A stretch of DNA of 63,161 nt, taken from NCBI GenBank assembly GCA_018399955.1, contig JAGYNO010000005.1, positions 1 to 63,161 on the forward strand, given 5' to 3'. The DNA is from Halanaerobium sp. (GTDB lineage Bacteria > Bacillota > Halanaerobiia > Halanaerobiales > Halanaerobiaceae). Numbering within the stretch: position 1 is the first letter of the stretch; every line of letters begins with the position of its first letter. The notes below the pieces were generated by a model. The model was not told the DNA's origin and ran no database searches. It saw only the letters and a list, made by a program, of their open reading frames with translations. A program made the translations under genes and the position numbers. This document shows positions 19,278 through 28,158 of the stretch, piece after piece.

Positions 19278-22200
19278 TTATATTCTTTTTTGAGCTTCTT
19301 CTCTATCTATTCCTTTGATTTTGCAAATTATTATTTCTCTCAAATCTGTTAAGAGTGAATAAAAAATTGGAATGATAAAGAGAGTTAAGATAGTAGCAAA
19401 ACTCAATCCACTAACCACCACTACTCCGATTGGTTGTGACATTTCTGCGCCTTCACCAATACCAAGAGCAATTGGAATGAGTGCCAGAATAGTTGTTAGT
19501 GCAGTCATCATAATCGGCCTAAATCTTACTGCACCTCCAGTTATGATTGCCTCTAATTTATCTTTGCCACTTCTGCGAAGTGTATTTATATAATCGACCA
19601 TTACTATAGCATTATTAACAACAATACCTGCAAGAGTGATAAGACCTATTAATGATGATACTGAAATAACACTACCACTAATAAAGAGGCCTAAGATTAC
19701 ACCAATTATTGCAAGCGGAATAGAAAACATAATGATAAATGGATGAATCAATGACTCAAACTGTGAAGCCATAACCATATAAACGAGTACTATTGACAGT
19801 AGAAATGCATAGCCAAGGCTTGTAAAAGATTCTTGAAGATCTTGAAACTCTCCTTCATAACTAACCTCATAACCATCAGGCAGCTCAAAATCATCTAAAC
19901 TAGCTCTAATATCTGTCATCACACTACCAAGATCTCGATTAAAAAGATCAGCAGTTATCTCTGCATATCTTTCCTGATTTATTCTTAAGATTTCAAAAGG
20001 TCCTTCTACTGTTTCTAGCTCTGCAAATCTATCTAAAGGAATTCTTGAACCAGATGGAGTAGAAATATTTAAGTTGGTCAATTTATTATAAGAATCAATC
20101 TCTTCCTCTTCAAGCTGAACCCTAATATCATATTCTTCTCCTTCAATCTCATATCTGGTTGTTACAATACCTGAAACAGCATTTCTGACAGTAGAAGCAA
20201 CCTGGCGTGCATTTAAACCAAATTGACTGGCTATTGAGCGGTCAATTTTAATCTGAAGTTCAGGCCTTCCTTCTTCAAAACTATCTTCTATTTCTCTTAA
20301 ACCCTCCACACTGTTTATCTCTTCAACAGCAAGTGCACTATATTCTTTTAAGACATCAAGTTCAGGACCCTTTATTTTAACATTAACTGGTTTATCATTT
20401 CCACCCATTCCACTCTGAGTAGCAACCTCAAGATTCAAATCTGGTATTCTCACTCGCTGTCTTACTTCTTCCATAATTTCTTCAATAGAGCGATCTCTCT
20501 CAGATAAGCTGACGAGATCTACATTAATAGATCCAGTATTACTGCTGCCTGCACCCTGCATCATATTTTCTGTTCCTACACTTGTCATAATGGTTTTTAC
20601 TTCAGGAATATCCGCAAGTACTTCTTCTATTTTTTTTGCAGTTTCATCAGATGCAGATAGACTACTGCCAACTGGAAGATTATATACTATGGAAAAAGCG
20701 CCCTGATCAGCTGCCGCCATAAACTCAAATCCTAATTGAGGTACTAAAAATAAACTACCAACTAGTGCCAATATAAGCAGTCCAACCACTATCCAGCGGT
20801 GATTTAATGCATTCTTTAACACTTTTTTGTATGTGCTTATAATTTTTCCTTCTTTTTTCTGACGCTTGATCTCTTCTTTTGTAATCTTTAATATTTTTGA
20901 AGAAAGCATGGGAATTAAAGTTAAAGCTACTACCAGAGAAGCTAAAAGAGAAAACCCTACAGTAAGAGCAAGATCTTTAAAAAGTTGTGCAGCAAGGCCT
21001 TCAACAAATAATACAGGTAAGAAAACGACAACTGTGGTCATTGTAGAAGCAAAAATTGCTGTTCCAACCTCAGAACTACCCTCACGTGCAGCTTCTATTT
21101 TACCTTCACCAATACTCCGATAGCGGTATATATTTTCTAAAACAACAATTGCATTATCTACCAGCATACCAACTCCAAGAGCTAATCCACCAAGAGATAT
21201 AATATTTAAATTGATATCAGCAAAATACATAAGTAAAAATGTAGAAATTATTGAAACTGGAATTGCAGTTGCGATAATTAAAGTACTTCGTATATTCCTT
21301 AAAAATAAGAATAATATAATTACAGCAAGCAGTCCACCGATAACCGCATTTCTACTTACATTATCTATAGAATTTTGAATAAATTCTGCCTGGTCAAAAC
21401 CGAGGTAAACATTAAAACCACTATAATCATCTTTAATATTTTCCATTTCTGCAGCAATTCTATTTGAAACTTCTACAGTGTTTGCATCAGTCTGTTTCTG
21501 TATTGAAATTCCAATACTTCTATTACCATTCGAACGAGAAATAGTTTGGAGATCAGCAAAACCATCTTTTACATCTGCAAGTTCTTTAAGTTTGATCTGT
21601 CCTCTCGAACCAACTGGTATATTGATATTTCTAATGTCATCAAGTGTTTCAAATTTACCAATTGTTCTGACAAGCAGTTCCTTGTTTCCCTGATTAACCT
21701 CTCCAGCAGAAACATTTACATTTTCTCCAGCAAGTAGATTTGCTACACTATTAAAATCAATATTATAATGGTTCATTTGATTTCTATTTAAAGCAACAAT
21801 AATTTCGCGCTCCATACCACCCTGCAAATTCACCTGAGCCACTCCAGGCAGCCTTTCCAATCGCGGAGCAATATTATCTTCTATTTCACTTTTCAGCTCA
21901 TCTATTTCAAGATTATCTGAAGTAACCCCGTATATCATAATCGGCAGCATAGCAGGATCAAATTTAAAGATGAGCGGACTTTCGGCATCATCTGGCAGTA
22001 CAGCACTACTTATCAAATCTGTCTGTTCTCTTAAGTTTTGAACTGCAAAATCCATATCTGTACCCCAGTTAAATTCAGCAACAACTGTTGACTGCCCCAT
22101 TGAAGAACTTGAACTGATATTTTTTACACCTTCAACAGTAGAAATCGAACTTTCAATGGGTCTGGTAATCAAATTTTCTATTTCCTCAGAACCTACACCT

Positions 22201-22355
22201 TCATAAGTTGTGACAATCGCTGCACCAGGAAAAGTAATATCAGGATAGAGATCAATATTTAAATTAGTAAATGCTACCAAACCAATTATAACAATTAATA
22301 AGATTAACATTGCTGTGGTTACAGGTCTAGAAATCGAAAAGTCTGAAACTTTCAT
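19278..22355 (-). CDS. RND efflux transporter, HAE1/AcrB type
   Basis: 1025 residues: inner-membrane proton-driven pump with 12 helices in two repeats and two large periplasmic loops. N-terminus MKVSDFSISRPVTTAMLILL and IDLYPDITFPGAAIVTTYEG are AcrB-family hallmarks. Helix 4 carries GGLALGVGMLVDNAIVVLEN with the aspartate of the proton relay, and the second repeat has LITLAGIVVNNAIVMVDYIN. It overlaps the adaptor gene by four bases (ATGA). With adaptor and TolC it spans both membranes, strong evidence for an outer membrane. Substrate unknown; TetR control suggests drugs or toxic metabolites. Confidence 0.95.
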   Translation of the reverse strand: MKVSDFSISRPVTTAMLILLIVIIGLVAFTNLNIDLYPDITFPGAAIVTTYEGVGSEEIENLITRPIESSISTVEGVKNISSSSSMGQSTVVAEFNWGTDMDFAVQNLREQTDLISSAVLPDDAESPLIFKFDPAMLPIMIYGVTSDNLEIDELKSEIEDNIAPRLERLPGVAQVNLQGGMEREIIVALNRNQMNHYNIDFNSVANLLAGENVNVSAGEVNQGNKELLVRTIGKFETLDDIRNINIPVGSRGQIKLKELADVKDGFADLQTISRSNGNRSIGISIQKQTDANTVEVSNRIAAEMENIKDDYSGFNVYLGFDQAEFIQNSIDNVSRNAVIGGLLAVIILFLFLRNIRSTLIIATAIPVSIISTFLLMYFADINLNIISLGGLALGVGMLVDNAIVVLENIYRYRSIGEGKIEAAREGSSEVGTAIFASTMTTVVVFLPVLFVEGLAAQLFKDLALTVGFSLLASLVVALTLIPMLSSKILKITKEEIKRQKKEGKIISTYKKVLKNALNHRWIVVGLLILALVGSLFLVPQLGFEFMAAADQGAFSIVYNLPVGSSLSASDETAKKIEEVLADIPEVKTIMTSVGTENMMQGAGSSNTGSINVDLVSLSERDRSIEEIMEEVRQRVRIPDLNLEVATQSGMGGNDKPVNVKIKGPELDVLKEYSALAVEEINSVEGLREIEDSFEEGRPELQIKIDRSIASQFGLNARQVASTVRNAVSGIVTTRYEIEGEEYDIRVQLEEEEIDSYNKLTNLNISTPSGSRIPLDRFAELETVEGPFEILRINQERYAEITADLFNRDLGSVMTDIRASLDDFELPDGYEVSYEGEFQDLQESFTSLGYAFLLSIVLVYMVMASQFESLIHPFIIMFSIPLAIIGVILGLFISGSVISVSSLIGLITLAGIVVNNAIVMVDYINTLRRSGKDKLEAIITGGAVRFRPIMMTALTTILALIPIALGIGEGAEMSQPIGVVVVSGLSFATILTLFIIPIFYSLLTDLREIIICKIKGIDREEAQKRI

Positions 22356-23869
22356 CGATTAATCACCTCAACCTCAGCATCAGGTTCAATCCTGTTCTGC
22401 CCCTTAACTATTACTTTTTTTCCAGCTTCTAAGCCTTTTAAAACTTCAACCTGTGTATCAGTAATTATTCCAATTTCTATCTCTTTTCTAACAGCACGAT
22501 TATTTTCTACAACAAAGATAAAGGGAGAATCTGTATTTAGGTCAACAACACTGTCTATTGGAACAATAACTGCATCTCCAGCTTCACCTTTAGTAAGTTG
22601 AACAGCTGCAAACATTCCAGCTTTAATTCTACGATCAAGATTATCAATTTTTACTTCAACCCTAAAAGTTCTGCTCTCAAGATCTGCTGCAGGACTAATA
22701 CTGCTGATTTCACCTTCAATATAATGCTGCATTATTTCGGGTCTAACATTAACTTTATCTCCTAAAGTAATACGTGAAACAGATTCCGCAGTCAAATCTA
22801 TTTCTACCAACATTTCTTCTAAATTAATTACCCTCAGCAGCGGCTGCCCTGCAGATACAAGCTCACCTCTTTCAATATTCAACTGAGAAACAGTCCCATT
22901 AATTGGGCTTTTAACTAGACTATCCTTTAAATTGATTTCTACTTCTTCTAGTCCAGCTTCTGCCTGCCTTACCTGAGCCAAAGAAGCTCTTTTTTGTTCT
23001 TCACGGGCACCTCTTTTTACTTCAGATAAATTTGCCTCTGCAACTTTCAAGTTAGTCTCAGCACTTTTATACTGACTTTTAGCATTTTCCAGCTGTTGTT
23101 CTAATTCTATTGGATCATTATAATTTTTTTGACTTAATTTATATAATTTTTCAACTGTTTCAAATGCCCTTTCTGCCTGTAGAACTGCAGATTCAGCATT
23201 ATTTAAATTTGATTCAGCATTTTTATAAGCACTTTCTGCATCTTCAAAATCTTTTTGAGAAATTATATTATCACTGTATAATTTCTCGGCCCTCTGATAT
23301 GCTCTTTTTGCCTGTTCAAAATTTGTTTCAGCCTGCTTAAAATTTTCTTTCGATGTTTTAAGCTGCTGCTCAGCTCCATCCATCTGCTGTTCCGCGTTTA
23401 AAAGCTGCTGTTCCAATGATCTTTTTTCAATAAATATTTCTTCCATCAATTCTAGGTTAGTTTCTGCACTTTCTAAATTCTTTTTTGCTTCTTCATATGA
23501 AGCTTCAACTCGTTTTATTTCTTCTGCTGTAGCACCATTAAGCAGCTGGTCATAATTTGCCTGAGCACTTTCAAGTGCAGCTTCTGCATTTTTCTTCTGC
23601 ACCTTTAATTTTTCCTGATTTAAAAGCACCAGCTCCTGATTTTTTTTAACCTTATCACCAACATCTACCAGTACTTTATCTGCAACTCCACTTAATTCAA
23701 TAGGAACATCAACACTTTTTGCTGCACTAATTGTTCCAGTTAAGTTCTCACTTAAACTTATATCATCTCGTATTGATTCTGTAACTTCAACAACCTCAGC
23801 TGCAGAAGTATAAGCAGCTGCAATAAAAATAATTAAAGCCATTAATATAATTGTTTTATTTCTCATCAT
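22352..23869 (-). CDS. RND efflux periplasmic adaptor (membrane fusion protein)
   Basis: 505 residues, about 100 longer than typical AcrA. Signal peptide (about 1-22), biotinyl-lipoyl half motif SGVADKVLVDVGDKVKKNQE, then a very long Gln/Glu/Ala-rich coiled-coil hairpin (about 80-305), the second lipoyl half (DSLVKSPINGTVSQLN), beta-barrel and membrane-proximal domains (GLEAGKKVIVKGQNRI). The extended hairpin would reach further toward TolC. The start overlaps the tolC stop region. Signal peptide lacks a clear lipobox Cys. Confidence 0.92.
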   Translation of the reverse strand: MMRNKTIILMALIIFIAAAYTSAAEVVEVTESIRDDISLSENLTGTISAAKSVDVPIELSGVADKVLVDVGDKVKKNQELVLLNQEKLKVQKKNAEAALESAQANYDQLLNGATAEEIKRVEASYEEAKKNLESAETNLELMEEIFIEKRSLEQQLLNAEQQMDGAEQQLKTSKENFKQAETNFEQAKRAYQRAEKLYSDNIISQKDFEDAESAYKNAESNLNNAESAVLQAERAFETVEKLYKLSQKNYNDPIELEQQLENAKSQYKSAETNLKVAEANLSEVKRGAREEQKRASLAQVRQAEAGLEEVEINLKDSLVKSPINGTVSQLNIERGELVSAGQPLLRVINLEEMLVEIDLTAESVSRITLGDKVNVRPEIMQHYIEGEISSISPAADLESRTFRVEVKIDNLDRRIKAGMFAAVQLTKGEAGDAVIVPIDSVVDLNTDSPFIFVVENNRAVRKEIEIGIITDTQVEVLKGLEAGKKVIVKGQNRIEPDAEVEVINR

Positions 23870-25193
23870 TAATCACTTCCTTAAAATATTCACTGAGTCT
23901 ACCACTTTCATAAAGAACTCTAAATTTTTCAATTTCGTAATTATATTCTGTCTGAAGCAGAGATATTTTTTCCTGTCTATAAGTGCTCTGAGCATTTATT
24001 ACATCAATATTCTTTGCTACACCTGCCTGATAGCTTTTATTAGCAATCTCAAGATTTTCTTCAGCATTTTCTAGAGAAAGCTTTGCGAGCTCAATTTTAT
24101 TATTAAGCTCTTCAACATTTAGCAGTGTATCTTCTACTTCTATATCAATATTTTTTAATAAATCTTTGATAGAATTATTTATTTTTTCAATTTCTTTTTG
24201 CTGTTTTTCAGATTCGATTTTTGATTTTCCCCCATCATAAAGAGGTATTGAGCCGGTAATCGAAACAGACCAGCTTTCTTCATCAAAAAACTTTTCACCT
24301 TCCCAATTATAAGCACCATTAATATTTATTCTTGGTCTCTGTGGTATATCTTTTATTCTTTTATTAACTTCAACAATTTTCTTGTTCAGCTCAAGTGCCA
24401 ACAGCTGATTGCTGTTTTCAAGAGCTGTTTTATATAATTCATTCTGATCAAGTGTTAAGTCAAGCTGAATTTCCGGCCGCTGCAGTTTATATTCTTCATC
24501 AGATGTAATTAACTGTTTAAACCTTCTTTTTACTATCTTTAAATTATTTTCTGCTGCCTGCAGTTCTTCCTGAGCTCTCCGCTGCTCAATCTGACTCTGA
24601 AGTAGGTCCTGTTTAATTACCAACCCAGCTTCAAAGTTATTTTCTACAATCCTTAAATGTTCATTTGCTATTACAAGTGCTTCATCTCTGATACCCATAA
24701 CTCCTTCTGCCTGCAGTACTCCATAATATGATTGAATCAGAGAATAAATTTTATCTTCAAGCAGAGATTCATAATTTGCTCTTTCAGCTTCTATTCTATA
24801 TTCAGCAATATCTTTATTTAAAAGAATCTCATTACCATACCAGATAGGTTGAGTTAACCTGAGTGAATTTGAATATGTTGTATCTGAACCCTCAGATCTT
24901 ATAAAATTAAATTCACCTGAATTATTAGACTCCAAACCAGTTATTTCACTTCTTCCCTCATCCACTTTAGTATAGGTGCTGTCCAAAGTAATAGTGGGAA
25001 AAAATGATCTGAAAGCAAGACCAATATCTGCTTCAGCATTTTCGATATCTTTTCTAGAATTTTCAAGCTCTCTATTTTCTTCAATTAAAATCTCTACAGC
25101 TTCTGTTAAAGTAATTTTTTCAGCTGCAGCAGATGTTAAAGGAAAAACCAATAACATTAAAAGGGCAAAAAAATATATATAATTTTTTTTCAA
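23856..25193 (-). CDS. TolC-family outer membrane efflux channel
   Basis: 445 residues with a signal peptide cleaved near TSAAAEK and two OEP repeats of long helices (heptad-rich Glu, Asn, Leu) separated by beta strands (DSTYTKVDEGR and NINGAYNWEGEK). ENLEIANKSYQAGVAKNIDVINAQ near residue 385 is a strong TolC-family match. Forms a trimeric channel through the outer membrane and periplasm. Start TTG at 25191-25193, with AAGGAGAA upstream inside the end of tetR, so translation is coupled to the regulator. First structural gene of the pump operon. Confidence 0.93.
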   Translation of the reverse strand: MKKNYIYFFALLMLLVFPLTSAAAEKITLTEAVEILIEENRELENSRKDIENAEADIGLAFRSFFPTITLDSTYTKVDEGRSEITGLESNNSGEFNFIRSEGSDTTYSNSLRLTQPIWYGNEILLNKDIAEYRIEAERANYESLLEDKIYSLIQSYYGVLQAEGVMGIRDEALVIANEHLRIVENNFEAGLVIKQDLLQSQIEQRRAQEELQAAENNLKIVKRRFKQLITSDEEYKLQRPEIQLDLTLDQNELYKTALENSNQLLALELNKKIVEVNKRIKDIPQRPRININGAYNWEGEKFFDEESWSVSITGSIPLYDGGKSKIESEKQQKEIEKINNSIKDLLKNIDIEVEDTLLNVEELNNKIELAKLSLENAEENLEIANKSYQAGVAKNIDVINAQSTYRQEKISLLQTEYNYEIEKFRVLYESGRLSEYFKEVINDEK

Positions 25194-25194
25194 T

Positions 25195-25776
25195 TTAATT
25201 CTCCTTCCTTCTTATACCATTCATCACAAAATCGTAGGTAAATTCTATCTGTTTTTCAATATCTGCAAATTCTTCTAAAAGCCAGTCTGCATGAGAGGTG
25301 AATAATACTGCAAGCATCATAACTGCAGTATTACGAGGATTGCAGTCTTTGATAGTCTCCTCTTTTATGCCCTGCTCAAGTATTTTTTTAAATATGTCGA
25401 TACTTTGATTATGTTTTTCTTCTACTTTCTCTTGAAACTCAGAGCTAATCAGTTCTACATTATTCCTTAAAATATTAGCTGTTTTTGCATTTTCTACTAA
25501 TACCTCAACCCCAAATTTTATAATTTTATATATCTTCTCATCTGCACTAATATCTTCTACAGCTACTTTTTCAAAATTACTGCTAAACATATCAAGTCCA
25601 TTCAAAAGCAGTTCTCTAAATAATTCTTCTTTACTGTTAAAATGCCAGTAAAGAGTTCCTTTACTTACACCTGCTTCTTCGGCAATCATCATCATCGAAG
25701 TAGTATGGTAATTATTTTGAGAAAATATATTTAAAGCTGCTTTTAATATCTCACCTTTAGTATCTTTTTTTTTCAT
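25195..25776 (-). CDS. TetR/AcrR family repressor of the efflux operon
   Basis: 193 residues. N-terminal HTH: ILKAALNIFSQNNYHTTSMM then IAEEAGVSKGTLYWHFNSKEELF (about residues 10-55), a classic TetR DNA-binding motif. The C-terminal ligand domain is AcrR-like, with ISSEFQEKVEEKHNQ. It leads the operon tetR-tolC-adaptor-RND, all tightly spaced, and a palindromic operator overlaps its own promoter start region, so it probably autorepresses the whole operon until an inducer binds. Confidence 0.93.
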   Translation of the reverse strand: MKKKDTKGEILKAALNIFSQNNYHTTSMMMIAEEAGVSKGTLYWHFNSKEELFRELLLNGLDMFSSNFEKVAVEDISADEKIYKIIKFGVEVLVENAKTANILRNNVELISSEFQEKVEEKHNQSIDIFKKILEQGIKEETIKDCNPRNTAVMMLAVLFTSHADWLLEEFADIEKQIEFTYDFVMNGIRRKEN

Positions 25777-25791
25777 CTAATCCCCCCTATC

Positions 25792-25806
25792 GACTAACCA
25801 GTCAGT
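25792..25806 (-). promoter_or_regulatory. Candidate TetR operator
   Basis: Reverse strand ACTGACTGGTTAGTC contains the palindrome GACT-GGTT-AGTC and a repeated ACT/GACT element, much like known TetR/AcrR boxes. It lies about 10 bases downstream of the -10 hexamer and 15 bases before the tetR start, ideal for autorepression. Confidence 0.7.
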
Positions 25807-25814
25807 TTACAAGT

Positions 25815-25843
25815 ATTATAACTCAAAAAAAATACTTATGCAA
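25815..25843 (-). promoter_or_regulatory. Promoter of the tetR-tolC-adaptor-RND operon
   Basis: Reverse strand TTGCAT (25838-25843), 17-base spacer, TATAAT (25815-25820). The -35 hexamer lies inside the 3' arm of the upstream gene's terminator hairpin. Confidence 0.8.
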
Positions 25844-25862
25844 GTTAAAAACTTACATAAGT
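25825..25862 (-). terminator. Terminator of the HD-GYP gene
   Basis: 13-base arms, ACTTATGTAAGTT and AACTTGCATAAGT (25850-25862 with 25834-25846, one mismatch), with three-base loop, followed on the reverse strand by a run of eight T. It overlaps the tetR promoter -35 element. Confidence 0.75.
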
Positions 25863-25957
25863 TAAATGTTTTTGTAAATATATATTCAATTATATTTATC
25901 CTATAAAAAATAAGCCTAGATTATTTGTTCAGAGAGTGTTCTTTTAGATATAATTAT

Positions 25958-27139
25958 TTAGAGAAATTCAATATCATCTTCTTCAATCAGCTCTAAAAGA
26001 TGCTCCACTATTTCTGGATCAAAATAATTACCCCGATTATCACAAATAAATTCAACTGCTTCAGAAACCTTAAGTGCCGGTCTATAAGCACGGTGAGAAA
26101 TCATTGATTCAAAAACATCAGCAACTGCAATGATTTTAGATTCTAATAATATTTCATCTTCTTTAAGACCATAAGGATAACCAGAGCCATCATTTCTTTC
26201 ATGATGCTGAATCACTATTTTTTTAATTTTTTCATTAAATTTAATTTCTTTTATTATTTGATATCCCATTTCTGGATGTTTTTTTACCATTTCAAACTCC
26301 AGTTCCGTTAAACTGCCCGGCTTAAAAAGTATACTTTTGGGAACATTGATTTTACCAATATCATGCAGTTGAGCCCCTGTTTTCAATATTGATAATCTCT
26401 TTTTATCAAATCCCATTTTTTCTGCTATCTTTATTGATATCATAGAAACACGTTTACAGTGCTGTTTTGTATAAGGATCCCTCTCAACAGTTATATTTGC
26501 TAGAGTATTAATAATAGAATCAACTGTTTCCCTTAACTGCTTATTTGTTTTAACTAATTCCTGCTGCTGTATTATCTTATCCCAATAAGAAAGAATAAGA
26601 TTGCTGGCAGCATTTAAAAGCTGAACATCTTCTTCACTCCATTTTCTAACTGACTCAGTATCATCAAAACCCATAAAACCTATTAATTCATTATTATATA
26701 TTGGTATAACAAGTACCGATTTTATCATCTGTTCTTCCAGTATTGCTTTTTCGTTTTTGCCTATTTCTGGTATTTGAGAAACATCTTCAATGATTATCGG
26801 GTTATTATTTTTTAAATTCTCCATCCACCAGGGAAACATGCTGCTCTCAAGATCAGTTAAATAATCAATCTGTGCTTTTGTACCTTCAGCACACCATTCA
26901 TATGTATTATCCATAATTCTTAAATCATCTTTAAATTCAAATATATAAACACGATTTGAATGAGTTATCTTAGCTAATCTTGCAAGCACTCTGTTGATAT
27001 TATTTTTATTATTTTTGGTAAGCATTGCGGTGATTTGATTCATTTCCTGCTCAAAATTAATCCTATAGTCCAGCTTTGATTTATAATCTTTAATAATCTG
27101 AGCTGAATTAACCTGATAACTATCATAGCTTGTTTTCAA
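25958..27139 (-). CDS. GAF and HD-GYP domain protein (putative cyclic-di-GMP phosphodiesterase)
   Basis: About 393 residues from a TTG start (27137-27139) that has GGAGG eight bases upstream; a longer in-frame start would prepend a hydrophobic stretch but has no ribosome site. A GAF-like domain (about 50-195; ITHSNRVYIFEF, SVLVIPIYNNELIGFMGFDD) precedes an HD-GYP domain with RDPYTKQHCKRVS, HDIGK, HHERNDGSGYP and ADVFESMISHRAYR. HD-GYP enzymes linearise cyclic di-GMP or related dinucleotides; activity here is inferred from intact motifs. Divergent from the HPt gene. Confidence 0.87.
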   Translation of the reverse strand: MKTSYDSYQVNSAQIIKDYKSKLDYRINFEQEMNQITAMLTKNNKNNINRVLARLAKITHSNRVYIFEFKDDLRIMDNTYEWCAEGTKAQIDYLTDLESSMFPWWMENLKNNNPIIIEDVSQIPEIGKNEKAILEEQMIKSVLVIPIYNNELIGFMGFDDTESVRKWSEEDVQLLNAASNLILSYWDKIIQQQELVKTNKQLRETVDSIINTLANITVERDPYTKQHCKRVSMISIKIAEKMGFDKKRLSILKTGAQLHDIGKINVPKSILFKPGSLTELEFEMVKKHPEMGYQIIKEIKFNEKIKKIVIQHHERNDGSGYPYGLKEDEILLESKIIAVADVFESMISHRAYRPALKVSEAVEFICDNRGNYFDPEIVEHLLELIEEDDIEFL

Positions 27140-27215
27140 TTTATTAACCTCCAAATATGCTATTATCTTTATGTTTATATTATAAACTATGATTAGAATA
27201 ATTGAAAACCTAATT

Positions 27216-27238
27216 ATGGCCGTTAGTTTAACGGTCAT
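27216..27238. promoter_or_regulatory. Palindrome between HD-GYP and HPt genes
   Basis: ATGGCCGTTA-GTT-TAACGGTCAT, ten-base arms with one mismatch, in the divergent intergenic region. Its position upstream of both genes suggests an operator for a dimeric regulator; the regulator is unknown. Confidence 0.5.
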
Positions 27239-27244
27239 TTGATA

Positions 27245-27273
27245 TTGATAAAATTTACTATTAATGATAAAAT
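27245..27273 (+). promoter_or_regulatory. Candidate promoter of the HPt-receiver-regulator genes
   Basis: TTGATA (27245-27250), 17-base spacer, TAAAAT (27268-27273), about 90 bases before the HPt start. It begins seven bases after the palindrome at 27216-27238. Confidence 0.55.
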
Positions 27274-27363
27274 TATTATAAATAGATACAATAATTTAAA
27301 TTGTAATACAAGCTGTTATATTAAAATAATAATGCATAAAATTTTATATCAGGAGGTAAGAAA

Positions 27364-27705
27364 TTGACTAAACAATCTTTTTATAACAATGGAGATCAAA
27401 TGATTAATAAATGGTTGAACAGTGATCCTCAAATTAAACACCTAACTTTAAGAGCAGTAAAAAGTCTGCCTCATAAATTAAGTGAGATTTCAGAAGCATT
27501 AGAAAATAATTCCTATAAAAAAGCAGCTTTTAAAGTTCATAATTTAAAAGGTCTGGCTCTTAACTTTAATCTAAAAGAAGTATATATAATCACTGATAAA
27601 TTAAATAAAGAATTAAAAAAAGAAAATTATGACCTTGAAAAAATCGAAAACTTATATCAAGAATTAGATGAACTTATTAAAACGATTCCAGAATCATATT
27701 TATGA
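27364..27705 (+). CDS. Free-standing histidine phosphotransfer (HPt) protein
   Basis: 113 residues, nearly all helical. AAFKVHNLKGLALNF (about residues 58-72) is the HPt phospho-acceptor motif HxxKGxA/S in a four-helix bundle. It relays phosphate between receiver domains in multistep phosphorelays. TTG start at 27364 has AGGAGG seven bases upstream. Next gene is a lone receiver domain, and a hybrid kinase is encoded 2 kb away, so all relay parts are local. Confidence 0.82.
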   Translation: MTKQSFYNNGDQMINKWLNSDPQIKHLTLRAVKSLPHKLSEISEALENNSYKKAAFKVHNLKGLALNFNLKEVYIITDKLNKELKKENYDLEKIENLYQELDELIKTIPESYL

Positions 27706-27730
27706 TTTTATTCACAGTGAGGAGAATTTT

Positions 27731-28135
27731 ATGGAATTAAAAAATAAAAATGTATTGTTTGTAGATGATGAGATACTTATTTTAGAGAAAATAAAATTAA
27801 AACTTGATGACAGTTCATTAAATCTTTTTTTTGCTGAAAACGGTAAAACAGCACTAAAAATTCTAGAAAGTGAAAAAATTGCGGTAATCGTTAGTGATTT
27901 AAACATGCCTAATTTTACAGGTATTGAATTTCTTAAAATTACAAACAGCAAATATCCTAAAATCCCAAAAATTATTTTTTCTATCTATTCTGAAAAAAGA
28001 TTTATAAATACTGTTAAAAAGGAAAAGATTTTTTATTATCTTCCCAAAAATGAAATTATAAAAGAGTCTGACTATCAAGATAAACTACTTCCATTTATAA
28101 AAAAAGCACTACAAAAATATAATGAGATTAATTGA
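27731..28135 (+). CDS. Single-domain response regulator (receiver only)
   Basis: 134 residues of CheY-like receiver. Acidic pair in VLFVDDEILIL, phospho-acceptor Asp in IVSDLNMPNFTG, the conserved Lys in YYLPKNE. No output domain follows. ATG at 27731 has GAGGAG six bases upstream; a longer in-frame reading overlaps the HPt gene and is not supported. It probably shuttles phosphate via the HPt or signals by binding a partner. The lysine-loop segment is less conserved than in CheY. Confidence 0.85.
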   Translation: MELKNKNVLFVDDEILILEKIKLKLDDSSLNLFFAENGKTALKILESEKIAVIVSDLNMPNFTGIEFLKITNSKYPKIPKIIFSIYSEKRFINTVKKEKIFYYLPKNEIIKESDYQDKLLPFIKKALQKYNEIN

Positions 28136-28158
28136 ATATATTTTAAAGGAGAAGTATA

